A DNA stretch of 64,000 nucleotides from Dermanyssus gallinae (GCA_003439945.1 QVRM01003901.1:2007501-2071500); one strand, 5' to 3'. Counted from the stretch's first letter, positions 21,280 through 34,186 are shown. Notes: generated by a model from the letters alone, not told the origin. Numbers and translations are program-made.

Positions 21280-23895
21280 CTAAAAAGATAAAAATCATTT
21301 TGGACAACAATTACATTTATAGAGACATAGCGTGATGAATGGCGATGTGCATCTTGTCTTCAAGGAGAACAAGACAGGACGTTCCGTAAGATATTAGTGA
21401 AAGAAAGTCTCAAGGTTTTACTGGGTGCCGGCATTCCAAAGAAGCTGCTGATAAAGCATATCCTGTAGGATACATCCAATAGGGGATTGTCAAGTCGCTT
21501 GACTTACTTCCGGGGTTAAAGGGCACCTACGAACGGGACAAACCGCACAAAGTGGCCTCGAGACGATGGTATGACTTATTGAGGGTTAATGAGCCGGTGG
21601 CCGCAGAGAACCTTACCGCATATAACCATAGACTGCAGGAATGAAACCGTCAGAGAAAAAGATGCCATAAATGTGACGTTCCAGGGCACAATGCTAAAGG
21701 CTGCTTAGCAAAAGCTTTGTGTTATAAATGCAAAGGGGGCAGGGCATGCAGCTAACCTGTCGGCTTGCCCTGCGCTTAACTGGGGTACAACGGATCGCAT
21801 AGATCGCAAATCGGCAGAGAGTAAAAGTATTGGTTCGCCAGCTGACGGTAACTCCGGGGAAACGGGCAAGACTACTCAGCATGATCCTCCGGCCGTAACC
21901 ACCTCCGGAAAGAAAGATCAGAAGGGTCTAAAAGAAGTATTATCCAGACCACAAAATAAAATTCTGAGGAAAAGAGGTCCGATGTCCTCTCCATCGGGAT
22001 AACCAACCTTAAAGGCCTTCACCTGCAACAACGTTTAGTGTGATCCAGGTCAACTACAATTGTAGGGACATCGAGCAGTTCCACTCTTGCTATAGTAGCT
22101 TTACCGATAGTCTGCAAGAATTGTCAAAGTGCAGCTACTAGATGACATCTACGAGTTGACAAGATATGCTGGGACTCTTCCCACATACATCACGAGAGAC
22201 TTTAACGCTGCGTCGACAACATAGGGCTCAAGAAGCACTAATCGGAGAGGGCAAGTGGTGAAACACTGGCTAGCTACACACAATAAGAACACTGCAAACG
22301 ACGGAGATACGTCAACTTTTCATAGGCACACATGAACCTCACGATATGCAAGACAGGCCTCCTGGAAGAATCAAGAACTGAAAAGTCCTGGAGGAAGAAG
22401 AACACATAAGCGATCACTATTACATTAAGTACAAGGTCACAGCACTAACTCCTGACAGTAGGACGCCCATTGCAATGATTTGTCAGACCACTTAAGTTTA
22501 AACTTCAGGGTAATAAGAAATCAGCTTCCAACATCAGGCAAACGGGCCACCTAAAACCGCAAAAAGCTTCAAGCTCTATGTTACACATGCTGTAAGCCGA
22601 AACTTCGTAAAATGTCTGCCTTACCTAGGCCTCATTACTGGAAGAACAAGGAGATGCGTGGCCGTCTGTAAAGCTTCTGGCTCAGATGGCATTTCAGCTG
22701 CAGCAATAAAATTGCTATTTAAGAAATTTCCTCTCACGATTGCCAACCTCGTTAACCGCATCATCAGTGAATGACACTGGCAAATGAAGTGCAGCCGTGA
22801 TCGAAAAAAGGCTAAGGGGTTTTGCCGAATAAACAGTTTTCCTTTAGAGGCGCCGTACGAATTTAGACAACGCAGATCCGTGCTTACTATAAGGGTGTAT
22901 TTAAAGCCAAAGCAATTTGCTCGGCTACAGTAAACACCAAAGACTTGTTCTTGACTATTGTGCTGAACACCAAGGACGCTTTTAAGAGTATTCCGTGTAA
23001 AACCATTATAATCGCGCTAAGACAAAAAAAAATCTATCGTGTCTAATAATGCTGATCTCAGATTATCTGAATTGCCGCACAGTGCGGTGCGAGGGCAAGA
23101 AGTAGCTCATGACTGCAAGGGTTTTACAGGGGCCCATACTTGGGCCGCTGCTCTGGAACCTAGCATCGTTGGGCTTAAAACCCTCCCTCCTGAAACTGAC
23201 CTCATTGCGTACCCTGATGACCTCGGTGTAACAGTAAGGGCCAGGGGCGCGGCTGCGCTAATGCTGGTAAGCACTGTCTGAAGGCTGACAAGCGCACCCA
23301 ATTATAAGTGGATCCACTGCTTTGTCACGGATATCATCCCGTCAATCAAAAAATAGAACGAGTGTTCTGGAGGAGAGCCGACGTAATACATGAAGCAATT
23401 TCTGACAGGCCACTGCGATTTTCAGACGTATCTGCATAGGATACAAAAGGCACCTCTGTTAGGCACTGCAGCCAACTAGGGATATGCTGGCAGACGCAGT
23501 GGTGAAAGAGGCACTCCGAGAAGACATGCAAGGTTGTGCAAGCTTCATTTGCGAAAACTGCAAAAAGGGGAGATCACTGGCGAAAGGGATGCTAAGACCA
23601 AAGGCTAATCTCCAAACAGAACGGCTTCGGCGACCCTCCGGACAGCAGGAAGACGAAACTGCTCACAGAGGACCACGTTCACAGGTTGATGGGCAAAGCA
23701 GGTGTGACGAGGTAAGGAACCCGAGGAGGACCACAGCCGCTTGATCCGATTGGCACCCGCCACAGCTCCTGTCAGTCCGGAGCATTATAGAATGAAGATC
23801 CAAGTCTGATAGAGCACGGGTAGGCTGCCACCCTATGCTCGGCGCCCCAGTGTGTAAATGCATTCATCCTCCTCCGCAAAAAAAAAGAAAAAGAG
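21280..23895 (+). pseudogene. Heavily decayed R1-like non-LTR retrotransposon
   Basis: The pieces occur in the right order on the plus strand. Gag-like zinc knuckles lie near 21655-21755 (CHKCDVPGHNAKGC, then CYKCKGG). An endonuclease block near 22195-22215 reads RDFNAAS, followed by an SDHYY-like block near 22410. The RT finger SGSDGISAAAIK lies near 22680, and motif A (TIVLNTKDAFKSI) near 22955-22995. Motif B (LQGPILGPLLWN) lies near 23125-23160. A YADD-equivalent now reads YPDDLGVTV near 23210-23235. The copy ends in an A-rich tail at 23877-23894. Stops and frameshifts are throughout. Confidence 0.75.
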
Positions 23896-24474
<579 letters not shown>

Positions 24475-24975
24475 GCGTTTATTAGAGCATTGAAGCAAAA
24501 TACCGCAAACCAATCACGATCAATGAATTTGCCTGATGTCGGAAGTGAGGGAATAACAATAAATTATTCGTAAATAGGTTATATTATCTTCCTTTCACAT
24601 GAAGATAAAGGAGAAGGTCGAGAAGGCAAGCCAATGGTTACTTCAAGTAAAACGCCCAGCGGACATATACACCACTTTCACGAGCAATTACAACTAGCAG
24701 ACTAATACACTAAAAGTAATGGTACAAACCTATCATGACAGTATTTTACTATTGCAAATAGTAATAGCATCGAGCCAATAATTATAGCTTCAATCAGCGG
24801 ACTAAAGACTAAACGGATATAATGCAATGAATTATATCCGCTGACTCTTTCATATGTCCAACAGAATCAGTGCTTCTGTACGCGGTGTCCACTGTGTACG
24901 CCCATACTACACTGGACGAAATGTCATGACTGACTTAATTACAGCCGTAATTATAAGCATAATATGTACATGTTC

Positions 24976-24976
24976 C

Positions 24977-25003
<27 letters not shown>
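24976..25003. repeat. (TA)n microsatellite
   Basis: About 28 bp of TA repeats. The flanking 24474-24975 shows no recognisable feature. Confidence 0.95.
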
Positions 25004-25007
<4 letters not shown>

Positions 25008-25164
25008 CACATACAGGTCGATATTTCCGGACGATGCAGACACGGGGTATAGCCTTTTATGCAAAATGTCCTTAATTGCTACAATTGTTGAAAATTTGCA
25101 ATCATGGAAGTTTTAAGCTCAGTCAGGAATTACTGAATTTAAATAAATTTGCTTGCGATTTCAT

Positions 25165-25180
25165 AAAAAAAACTTAGATA

Positions 25181-25224
<44 letters not shown>

Positions 25225-25240
25225 TATCTAAGCTTTTTTT
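25165..25240. repeat. 76-bp palindrome with a (TA)18 core
   Basis: The left arm 25165-25184 and right arm 25221-25240 are inverted copies (19 of 20 positions match), surrounding 36 bp of TA. The whole unit can form a single long hairpin or cruciform. It may be a tiny foldback element or a TA array extended by hairpin copying. Confidence 0.92.
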
Positions 25241-25985
25241 ATCAAGCCTTTATTTACCAAAAAGAGGGTGGCAGAAGGCTAAGATGCGAAGGCCCTTTTG
25301 CTTTGCGATTATTTGGCTACACGCCAGGCGAACATATTATTGGTGATTTAATTTTTGCGATACCGTTAGGTATGATTATTTGGCTCTTAGGATTATTCAT
25401 TCGCACATAGAAGGAGCGGTCAATAAGTCTTGGACTCACAATATGTGAACTACTTTATGTCGTCGTTTTATATTGAATTGACAGCCATGAAGGTTAACAG
25501 CATTCGGTTCCATATCACATCTTCTAAAAAGCGTTTTTAGTGAATTTCTCTGAACACCTACTCATCAATCATACCTGCATGTTTGCACAAACACGGGCCC
25601 CAGACAAGTAAGCAAAGTCTAGATAACACAATTGATTAGATTACAGACGAGCACTTTTTGGATCCCCGACGATGAAGCAACAGAACAGCATGTTTACAAG
25701 TACAGATGTAGATTTAACTAGATTTCTAATATGTGCAGAAAACATAAGATGCGTCACAACATTGACACATCTAGATCCCACGCAACATTTGCGGCAGACA
25801 GGCAGTATTGGCCCGTTCAGCCGATAGTCCAGACTGGAAAAGCCATGTTTCAGAATGAGACATATTAGAACCTCCATTCCATTATCACTGCACGAGCGAC
25901 TAATGTCGTCGATGGTAAACGCAGCGCAGTACTCGCCAAGAGGGAGTATGTTTTAAGGTCGTCAGCACACAAAAGATGCTTTACA
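25241..25985. other. Unassigned sequence
   Basis: GGTCAATAAGTCTTGGACT at about 25419 resembles some mariner termini (GGCTGATAAGTCCC-like), but no transposase relic was recognised in the next 500 bp. Confidence 0.3.
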
Positions 25986-25989
25986 TTCG

Positions 25990-27225
25990 ATGGAATATAA
26001 GATTTTCTGTCTAAAACATATATTTTGTGTTTCGGGCGTGTTTCCAGAACGCCTCAAGACATCTGCGGTGACTCCGCTATATAAGGGTGAGGGCAGGAGG
26101 GACCAACCTGATAAATATGGCCCGATATCCTTAGTGTATTTCATCTCAAAGGTATTTGAAAAGCTTTCTAAACAACAGCTGAACGACTTAAATATCTTCA
26201 ATTCGGTTTTAGGGAGGCACGATCAACTAAGCTGACAGTTAACCCGACGAAGACGACACTCGTTCTTTACCACGCCCCACTCATTCTTTACCCCACCCAC
26301 TCGTTCTTTACCACACCCTCTCGTTGTTTACCACACCCCACTACGGGCATCGAGACAGAAGTTAAAAATTGGTAATATATTTTTTTCTTTTTTTACGCTC
26401 TGACAACCACATATTAGACGCTGGGCTAAGTTGCCTGTGGCAAATCTTCCTCCGAGTAAGCGGCCCTGCTATCCCTCCTCTCAGCTCAGAGGCAAAATGT
26501 TTGGCATTGTGCTGCACGAACATATGAAATGGGACAGCCAAGTCAGGTCAAGTGTCAGGGTCTGCTACGCGGTGGTGGCTTCACTCGTGCGTTTCAGGAC
26601 CCTAGGTAAGCTAAATGTGGCTCAGAACGACGCGGTTATAATAATACTTCGCGGCCATAATAAGTCTTCCTTGTCGCGTGAGTCTGACTCCATGGTACAC
26701 CAGGCTCGGGTTTCTTAAGCTTGATCAGCTGACACGTTTAAAGTTAGCGGTGCTAGCCTATAAAGTGCAAAACAATGGAATCCCTATAGATTGAGCTTTT
26801 GGCTTTGCGCTTACCTTAGTACGGTCGCAGCGATACAGGGACCAACTCAGGGTGCCAGGGTTCAGGCTCACCCTTTCGGCACTCCTTAGCATACATGCTG
26901 CCAACTATCTGGAACGAGCTGCCATTGGCGCTTCCAAATGCAGGCCGAGCCGTTGTTTTTTAACGACATTTTCTGTTGCGGCTGAAGAACGAAGAAACAA
27001 GTTATTCATAGTAAATTGTTTTAAACTTATATTATTATATAGGCATTAAACTTGTATTAGGTTAAAGTTTTAAACTTTTATTGTGTTATTTATACTAAAT
27101 GTTTTGCGTTGTCACTTACACTCTTTTGATTTGTACATACACTTATATTTGTGTATATTTTGTACGAAAAGTGGCAGATTGCCAACCTTTTGGGCATGTC
27201 AATAAAACCTGATCGATTGATTGAT
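25990..27225 (+). pseudogene. Decayed CR1-like non-LTR retrotransposon
   Basis: This is a damaged sister of the copy at 38498-40168. It keeps FPERLKTSAVTPLYKG near 26040-26085, then loses about 480 bp including the RT catalytic motifs. It resumes at the VNPTKT-equivalent near 26238 and continues through VLHEHMKWDSQVRSSV near 26510-26560 to LRVPGFRLTL near 26845. Stops and frameshifts are frequent. The 3' UTR shares GGCAGATTGCCAAC and GTCAATAAAACCTGAT with the other copy and ends in GATT repeats near 27215, a tail type used by CR1-like elements. Confidence 0.85.
26257..26340 (+). repeat. About 21-bp tandem repeat, four units, inside the CR1-like relic
   Basis: Units begin ACTCGTTCTTTACCACACC or close variants at about 26258, 26279, 26299 and 26320. 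The better-preserved copy at 38.5-40.2 kb has only one such unit at the equivalent place, so the array expanded after insertion. Confidence 0.85.
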
Positions 27226-27660
27226 TTGTATAATATTGGAGAGTTGCAGCTTCCCCGTGGGAGTTCAGACGGTCTCAGTCGTGTATCACCAAGAACATCC
27301 CTGCATTTCACTCGAAACAAGCGATTGTTCGAAACTGAGCCTATAAATGAACCTGAAGCGTCTTTATCTTGTCAGCAACAAGTTTAAAATCGAGCACATC
27401 AAATGCTTATCCACGTAATTGTACACACGTACAAGTATGCATACACTTCTTTGAGTAAAATTATAGTATACCTTTAAGCTGTTCCACGACAGCAAAACGC
27501 AAACGCGAATCCTAACACAAACAGCCATTATGATTGCTATCATTTCAGATTAAATCGCCGACGAGCAAAATGAGCAGGCCACTTTAGCATTTACATTTCA
27601 TACAGCGCGAGTCGACTGGTCGTGTTTAAAAGTGAACTTGTCCTATTTACAGCTCAACAG
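27226..27660. other. Unassigned sequence
   Basis: No recognisable feature. Confidence 0.4.
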
Positions 27661-28330
27661 CAGTTTACCTAATGGGCGTTATCAATAACAAAAAAATATA
27701 TATAGAAGGTCTAGACGACGGCTATAATAATAATAATAAGAGTGGCAAGCGCAGCAGCGGGGCATTGCAAAGGGCAACGATACGACACCACCACTACGAC
27801 AACAACGACAACCAAAACGGTAACAAAAGTATAAACAACCACGGCAGTATGCAGCAGCAGCACAACACCTACAAAAGCAGCAACAACAACAACAACAACA
27901 ACAATAACAGCTGCAGCTGCTGCTCTTGTTGTTGTTGTCGTTGTCGTTGTGTTGTTGTCGGTGAGCTGGTTTGTCGATGGATCGACCGATAAACTGGCAA
28001 ACCTGGCTGGCGTGTAAACGACGGAATGACGGGACAACAGTGGTCAGCCGTCACCCGGTGGTCAATCGTCCAGTTTCGTTTAGTTGAGCCGTCGTCGCGC
28101 CCGAGACGCCCTTGCCTGGCTTGCCAGCTCGAGCTGTGCGATCCCCGCTCCAGCAATCCACCGCAATCGCCGAACCAGGAATGAGAAGCGACACGTGTGA
28201 ATGATGGTGGTGGTGGTGGTGGCAGTAAGCGACAACAATCACGATGATGCTGACTGATCATGATGATGATGATGATGATGATAACGACTAGAATAATAAT
28301 GATGTAATGATAACGGTGTCCATGACGCCA
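27661..28330. repeat. Trinucleotide-rich island (AAT, CAA/CAG, GTT, GGT, ATG)
   Basis: Runs of AAT, CAC, CAA, GTT, GGT and ATG (28256-28283) succeed each other. Plus-strand 27672-27992 is open and would encode Asn/Gln/Ser/Cys-rich protein beginning MGVINNKKIYIEG. The minus strand is open as well, which points to composition rather than coding. A host exon with Asn/Gln tracts remains possible. Confidence 0.6.
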
Positions 28331-28511
28331 CATGCAAGTAAAGATTAAAGAATATCTAACGGTTACGTTTACTTTTCCTTGCATTTTTGTGAGGGGGCAA
28401 AATAATACTGTACACAGCAGTATATTGTAAACAGGCCTTTGATATATCAGGTTGTGCCTTATCAATAAATGACGCACGACCCTAAATAATTAATTAAGAC
28501 TTTATTACTAT

Positions 28512-28513
<2 letters not shown>

Positions 28514-28559
<46 letters not shown>
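28514..28559. repeat. (TA)n microsatellite
   Basis: About 45 bp of TA repeats. Confidence 0.96.
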
Positions 28560-28560
<1 letters not shown>

Positions 28561-28790
28561 TTACTTTTGTATTATTTACGTTTCAGTGAATATCAAAGAT
28601 GTACGACCAGACGGCAGAGCCAAACGACCCGCCCATTACCATTTGATTTATTCCAACAATCTTCTTAAGCCTGAATAAACTGTAAGCATGCTTATATCAA
28701 TACCACATGGCGGCACACCTCAATAAAACAAAATGAAAACCACAAATGACGACTAAATATCTACATATATCATTACTATATGGAATTCGT

Positions 28791-28792
<2 letters not shown>

Positions 28793-28821
<29 letters not shown>
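28793..28821. repeat. (TA)n microsatellite
   Basis: About 28 bp of TA repeats, just before a mariner relic. Confidence 0.95.
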
Positions 28822-28839
28822 CGAGAGCGGATCTAAAAG

Positions 28840-29520
28840 TAAAAAATCTAACCAACACCACCAAAGTCTTCCGATCTAATAGCTGAGTTATTGGAGATCT
28901 CACAAGGATCAGTTGTAACAGTTCTGACCTATAATTGATACGTCAGTAAATTGGCATTCGTTCGTTAAAACAAAAATGTTGAATTTTCAGCAAATAAGCG
29001 CCAGTTAGGAAATGTGAGAATTGGAACTTCAGGCGATAGCAGGGACCCTGTAATGGTTCAGAAGGTATAACACGAGACGAGCCATGGGCATATAGGTACG
29101 ACAGGTTCCCAGTAGTGCTTCCAAAAATAGAAAACAGCGCAAATCCAACACAAAGGCCCTTTTGACTGTTTTTTCTACTTAAAAAAAACGTATTTTACAA
29201 TTTTTTGCCATCTGGTGGTACGGTTAACAAGGAACACCACCGCGAATTTCAATAAGATTGCTCGAGAACGTCCGGTGCAGGAGGTCTGGGCAAACAACCC
29301 TTGGTTCCTCCATCACGACAATGCACTAACGCACACATCGTTACTGATGTTGGATTATTTGATGAAAAATTAAATTATATATCTTCCTTCCGCGATTTTT
29401 CCTGTTCGGACAAAAAATAGAGATAAAGAAAGCTTCGGAAAAGCAACTCAACTCGATTTCAAAACACGCGTGAAAAAAACACATTTGAAAGTGAGAAAGG
29501 AGTGGGCAAAAACAGCAGAG
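28840..29520 (+). pseudogene. Decayed mariner transposase
   Basis: AELLEISQGSVVTVL near 28880-28925 matches the second helix-turn-helix of mariner. RERPVQEVWANNPWFLHHDN near 29262-29325, followed by ALTHTSLLMLDYL, matches the second catalytic block WFLHHDNAPAHT. The region between is shortened and frameshifted. The copy starts a few bp after a (TA)n. Confidence 0.75.
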
Positions 29521-29639
29521 TTGACTACTAAAACTCAGGAGGTCAAAGAAAACCTTAGGGTATATAACCCTCAGGATATTGAACTTATATTATGAGTCAT
29601 TACACATGCCAAGAACAACTACATCTAGTACGTATATTT

Positions 29640-30752
29640 ATTTTTCGTATATTATAATATGTATGTGAGACACATAGTACGGAAGATTAGCTGTGCCAAT
29701 GGGCCTAGCGAGTGTGTTTTGTGACTTTCACGTGTCCGCTTCGTCTAGGCTAGGCCGAGACCACTTCAGAAGTGTACCCCGAACGGAGGCCGCGTTTCCA
29801 CGTTATACGACTTTGCGGATCAGCTGGTCCGAACACCAAGAGCGTCCAAGGTCTCAAACGCGAGAGGCCAGAATTCGTGGGGATACCCAATTGATGAGTA
29901 TTTTCTTAGATTGTTGGTCTCCGCAAGGTGGGCTGCATAACCAGATTCGGATGCGCCGTTACTGACCATAGAAGGTGCTAGGGAGTCGGTAACGGCTGCA
30001 TCACAAACCAGCATTTTGCCTCGTTCGAATGATGTAAGTGTCATCCCATATGGACGCCTGCTGTCCTCCCACACAGAGGCCCGGGGGATTCAAGGATGCA
30101 CGAGCGAACGCATTACTTAAGGGCTCTGCTGAGGGCCTCATTGATAGCGGCATGTCAAGGGCGTCGGCTTGCGCTGATGATACACGATAAGTCTGTTCCT
30201 AGTCGTAGGCCTACTGCTATGCGAATCGTCTCGTCATAAAGAAGCGCACCTCTGGGTACACTGGGAAGCGCGTGTAACCAGGCGCCTGAATCCTTGGCGT
30301 ACACGGCATTTAGGGGAGCTCTGGTCGTGTCGTCGGCATCTTCATTAAAGAGACGTCGTTATACCTCAGCGTGCAAAGGGGCGTTCCAGTCACATTGGGA
30401 TAGTACGCTAATCAGACCTGCCTTCGCACCGGGCCTAAAGATTCTCCTGGAGCTGGGCTAAGCGGCTTATAAACTGGCCGATTCCTGGTGTATCTAAAAG
30501 GGGGATTGCCCTCTTTTTTGCGCTTAGCATTGATGAGATTATGGCAGGACCGTCCAGGGTCTTTAAATTCGGAACCCCGAGGCCCCCTTTGGAGACGGGC
30601 AGTAATGTCTGTTGCTGTGCGCTAGGTGGTAGAGATGTGTTTTGCAGGGCCTAGAGGGTAGACAGTGTCAATACGTTGAGCGCTTGCAAGTCTTCGACCC
30701 GATTGGATAGATCAGCTCCTCAAAGAAGGTGGATGAGTCTTAAGGAAGAGAA
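29640..30752 (-). mobile_element. 5'-truncated, broken RLE retrotransposon (sister of the 38-42.8 kb copy)
   Basis: On the minus strand, 30074-29820 reads YGMTLTSFERGKMLVCDAA and SLAPSMVSNGASESGYAAHL, nearly identical to the RLE core of the 40749-42737 protein. The upstream end (AAGACTCATCCACCTTCTT near 30735) matches the same protein's SSRLIHLLRG region. The 3' UTR near 29640-29700 also aligns (GACACGTGAAAGTCACAA, then ATATTATAATATACG). Frameshifts and stops disable it, and RPDG has become RPYG. The 5' end meets an imperfect TTA tract. Confidence 0.85.
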
Positions 30753-30775
30753 AGACTATTATTGTTATTATTATG
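30753..30775. repeat. Short imperfect (TTA)n between two head-to-head RLE elements
   Basis: ATTATTGTTATTATTATG separates the 5' ends of a minus-strand and a plus-strand RLE copy. Confidence 0.75.
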
Positions 30776-32920
30776 CAAAACACCCTCCTGCTCCCGCAGG
30801 GGACGTGGTGCCACCATCCCCTATCGGCTTGCCAGCGGTTGGGTCATGCTCAAGCGAGGATGTTGCCAAGGCACTTCGCACCTTTCCATCCGGTGCGGCG
30901 GGAGGCCTCGACGGCCTCACGCCTGACCATCTAAAATGCCTTCTCCCTGCCAACGGAGACCACAACGATGTGCTGGAAACACTGCTAAGGTATGCGACAT
31001 CATACGTAACGGGCAAGTTTCGGAGACTGTGAGAAACGTCATATATGGAGGGTGGCTTATTGCTCTAAAGAAGAAAACCGGAGGATACCGACCCATAGCC
31101 GTTGGCTTTACCTTGCGTAGACTGGCCACAAATACCCTGCTTCCCCAGGTCAATGTGAAAAACTACCTGCAGCCTCGGCAAATGGGGTACGCCACTCATA
31201 ATGGTGCAGAAATAATTGCCCACACGGCTCGCACCTTCCTCGAAAACAACGAGAAATGCTGCCTCCTAAAATTAGATTTCACAAATGCGTTTAACTTGAA
31301 CAAACGAGGACAACTTTTGGCAGAGGTTTCCAAGCACGCCCCGGTCCTCTAACCAATGATGCACCAGGCATATAGCAGGCCGACTCCTCTGATGTTCGGT
31401 GAAGTTGAAATCAGGTCATCAGCCGGTTGTCAGCAGGGAGACGTAGCGGCTCCTCTTGCGTTTAGCCTGCTGTTGCATCAGTACGTCAAACAGGTGACAT
31501 CCAAGGTCCCTCTGTTTTACCTCGACAATGGTAATGACAGCGTTACTCAAAGACATCAAGGATCTCAGAGCGTTCGAGCAATGGAGCGGGATGCAGCCTA
31601 ACCCATCTAAATGCGAGTTATTCCTACAGGGTTTCGAGGACGAAGAGAGACAGCGGGTGATTGCAGAATTTAACAGCAACCTCCCGGGCATGCTTGTAGA
31701 AAACCGGTGTGAACTGGACCTGCTGGGTACGGCGGTCTTCCCCAAAATGATCGGCCCGGTACTGGCCGAGAAGGGAGAACAACTCTCCCGACTTTACCAG
31801 AGGCTGGGTCATCTCGGTAGACATCAAGCCTACTTTCTGCTTCGGCACGCAATGGGAGTACAAAAGGTCCTATATGTACTACGGACCTCACCTACCTTCC
31901 TTTTGCCGTCAGAAACTTTGGACCTCGACGACCAAGTGAGGAGAGCCTTGGAAAACATCTTTGACCTGACGCTTCGATGATAAGGCATGGATGCAGGCAA
32001 GCCTATCGATCCGGCTGGGTGGAATGGGCATTCGCTCGTCCACGGACCTTGCCTTGCCCGCTTTTCTTGCTTCGTCGCATAGCAGCGCCTCTGCAGTGGC
32101 CGCTACTACTGGCGGACTCATCAGCCACCAACAAGACGCCATTCGCATCTGGGACGCGCGTCAGTCTGGTCGTCCTTCTGAGGAACAGGTCACTAGGCAG
32201 AAGGGGTGGGGCCAAGTCGCCACTCAGGCTACCCACTTCACTCTTCTGTCTGCCTGTGAGTTAGATATAGACGGCATTAGACTGAAAGCGGTTTCATCCG
32301 ACGCTGCCGGAGCGTGGCTTGACGTGTTTCCGTCCGAGCTAGTCGGCAGTAAGCTGGCTGATGACCACTTCCGTGCCGCCAGTGGCCTCAGACTTGGCAT
32401 TGCCATGTTTGAGACAGAGGCATGCCCGTGTGGTGGAACGGTGGATGAACGTGGCCTGCACCGACTTAGTTGCACTAAGCTGGCTGGGCTTACGCAGGGC
32501 CGCCACGATGCCATTAATGACATCCTCGGGCGCGCTTTCAGACAAGCCGGCTACCGCGTCACACTGGAGCCTGGTGGACTACAGAGCGACGCCAAGCGTC
32601 GACCAGACGGCCTTACCAGCCGAGACTGGGACCGCAATCGGTCGCTGGCATGGGACGTCACCGTCTCCGACACGTACGCCCTCGGCTATCGTGCACTAGC
32701 CAACGCAGGCGTCGGCAACATTATCCACCAACGGGAGATGCACAAACGGCGCTTATACGCGCATCTCCTTGAGGACCACGTTGTAATGGCGTTCGGCCTC
32801 GAGTCATTTGGCGTTTGGGGCAAGGATGCACTCAAACTGACAAAGGAGCTTGGGAGAAGCTCTTCGAGGCCACAGCGGAGCCAAGATCGACCGCTTTCCT
32901 TCGACAGAGAGTGTCATTAG
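30776..32920 (+). pseudogene. RLE retrotransposon protein with one stop and three frameshifts
   Basis: Pieces in order: 30776-31032 (AAGGLDGLTPDHL, RT finger); 30985-31601, with LLKLDFTNAF as motif A, an in-frame stop at 31350 (HAPVL*PMMHQ), GCQQGDVAAPLAF as motif B, and FYLDN where YLDD is expected; 31528-31980 (thumb, NPSKCELF); and 31991-32920 with CPCGGTVDERGLHRLSC, RRPDGLTS and LAWDVTVSD for knuckle and endonuclease. The final 309-codon frame is intact, so decay is fairly recent or has been light in the 3' half. Confidence 0.85.
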
Positions 32921-33060
32921 AATTACAGAGAGGCAACGCCAAGATGATGTTGAGTGGTCACCGACACTCAAGCAATAAGAATAATATAAGCAGTATTGTA
33001 GATATTATATATGTAAAATATTGATAATTGTGATACATGTACATATTGATAAAATAAATC
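30776..33060 (+). mobile_element. 5'-truncated RLE retrotransposon bounded by TTA repeats
   Basis: The copy starts at the short TTA tract (30753-30775) in the RT finger region and ends at a perfect (TTA)n (33061-33107). Its 3' UTR (32921-33060) is the parent of the short tails at 12230-12511. TTA on both sides suggests insertion into a TTA/TAA microsatellite, as is known for Dong of the R4 clade. Confidence 0.8.

Positions 33061-33107
<47 letters not shown>
33061..33107. repeat. (TTA)n microsatellite at the 3' end of an RLE element
   Basis: About 15 TTA units immediately after the element's AAATAAATC. Confidence 0.97.
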
Positions 33108-33930
33108 GTTATTTATTTATGCCCACACAGTTTAAACAGAGTGCCCCTAATTATTAGAGAGAGCTGAGACGACAAGAACTGCGATGTATGAAACGGACGT
33201 TCTGTAAAGAGCGTGTGTCTGAAAAATAATATACTGAACTGAACTTTCAGCTCAGAACTGAATCTGTATGGATGCTCAAGAATAACAGAGTGGGTTGTGA
33301 GAGATGGTTTTGTATTGAAGAGAGGTTAAAAGTGCTTATCGAGAAAGAAATCCTGGGATTCGCTCCGCTGCTGAGATACTTGGGTGTAAGACATTGAAAG
33401 GAACAAACGCATGTAAAGCCCCTATCAAGTACCCACTTTTGGTGGCTGAAAATGTGAATAGATGGATTACCAGACAAGTGGATAAGTGCAGATATGTGTG
33501 GATAGATGATCCATTATTGGACGGAGAGACAGGTGAATGCATAGATGGGTGAGCATATGAATGAATGGATGTATGATCACACTTTTATGCACGTGCGAAT
33601 GAGTAAACGAATGGATCGACAGGTAAATCGATGGGTAGATGGATTGATAAGCAAATTGATGGATAGGCGAGCGCAACGGAAGCTGGTGATTGTCGGATCG
33701 TTTCGTTTGACCTTCGAAAAGCAGTTTCGGGTCGTCGTCACTAATCGTCGTTAGCGACCGGAGAGAGGGCCAGCCGGCCAGCGCCTTTGAATGAATTCGA
33801 GCTCGATCGTTGTCGCTCCGGCATCCGGTCATCGATAGCGACTTCTCGTAGCTGAAATGATCGCAGCTCGTGCTGCTAAAAGAGATGTCGTGGATTCGTC
33901 ATAACAAGCCGACAACTAAGGAGAATTTAT
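33108..33930. repeat. Unassigned, with imperfect GATG/GATT-type tetranucleotides
   Basis: Around 33470-33670 the plus strand is rich in degenerate GATGGAT, GTGGATAGAT and GAATGGAT repeats. Open frames there are composition artefacts. No gene was recognised. Confidence 0.45.
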
Positions 33931-34152
33931 CGCCCTTTGCAGCGACACTGTCAGGGCAACCGCAGAAGCAGCAGCAACAACGACGACGACGACATTGGCG
34001 ACGACATGTAGAGACGGGACGAAGGAATGGCTCATGGCCCCCGGTGGGCTGTTTGTCGCCGAGGCATTCGACGAGTCGAACCCGGAACCGCCGGAAGGAA
34101 TCAACGCTGATCCTGCAATGCCGCAGGGCAAAACAAAATGATCGACAATATT

Positions 34153-34186
<34 letters not shown>

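Noticed and set aside
25405..25440. A mariner terminal repeat
   Set aside because: Only a loose match to remembered mariner termini, with no partner repeat and no transposase relic nearby.
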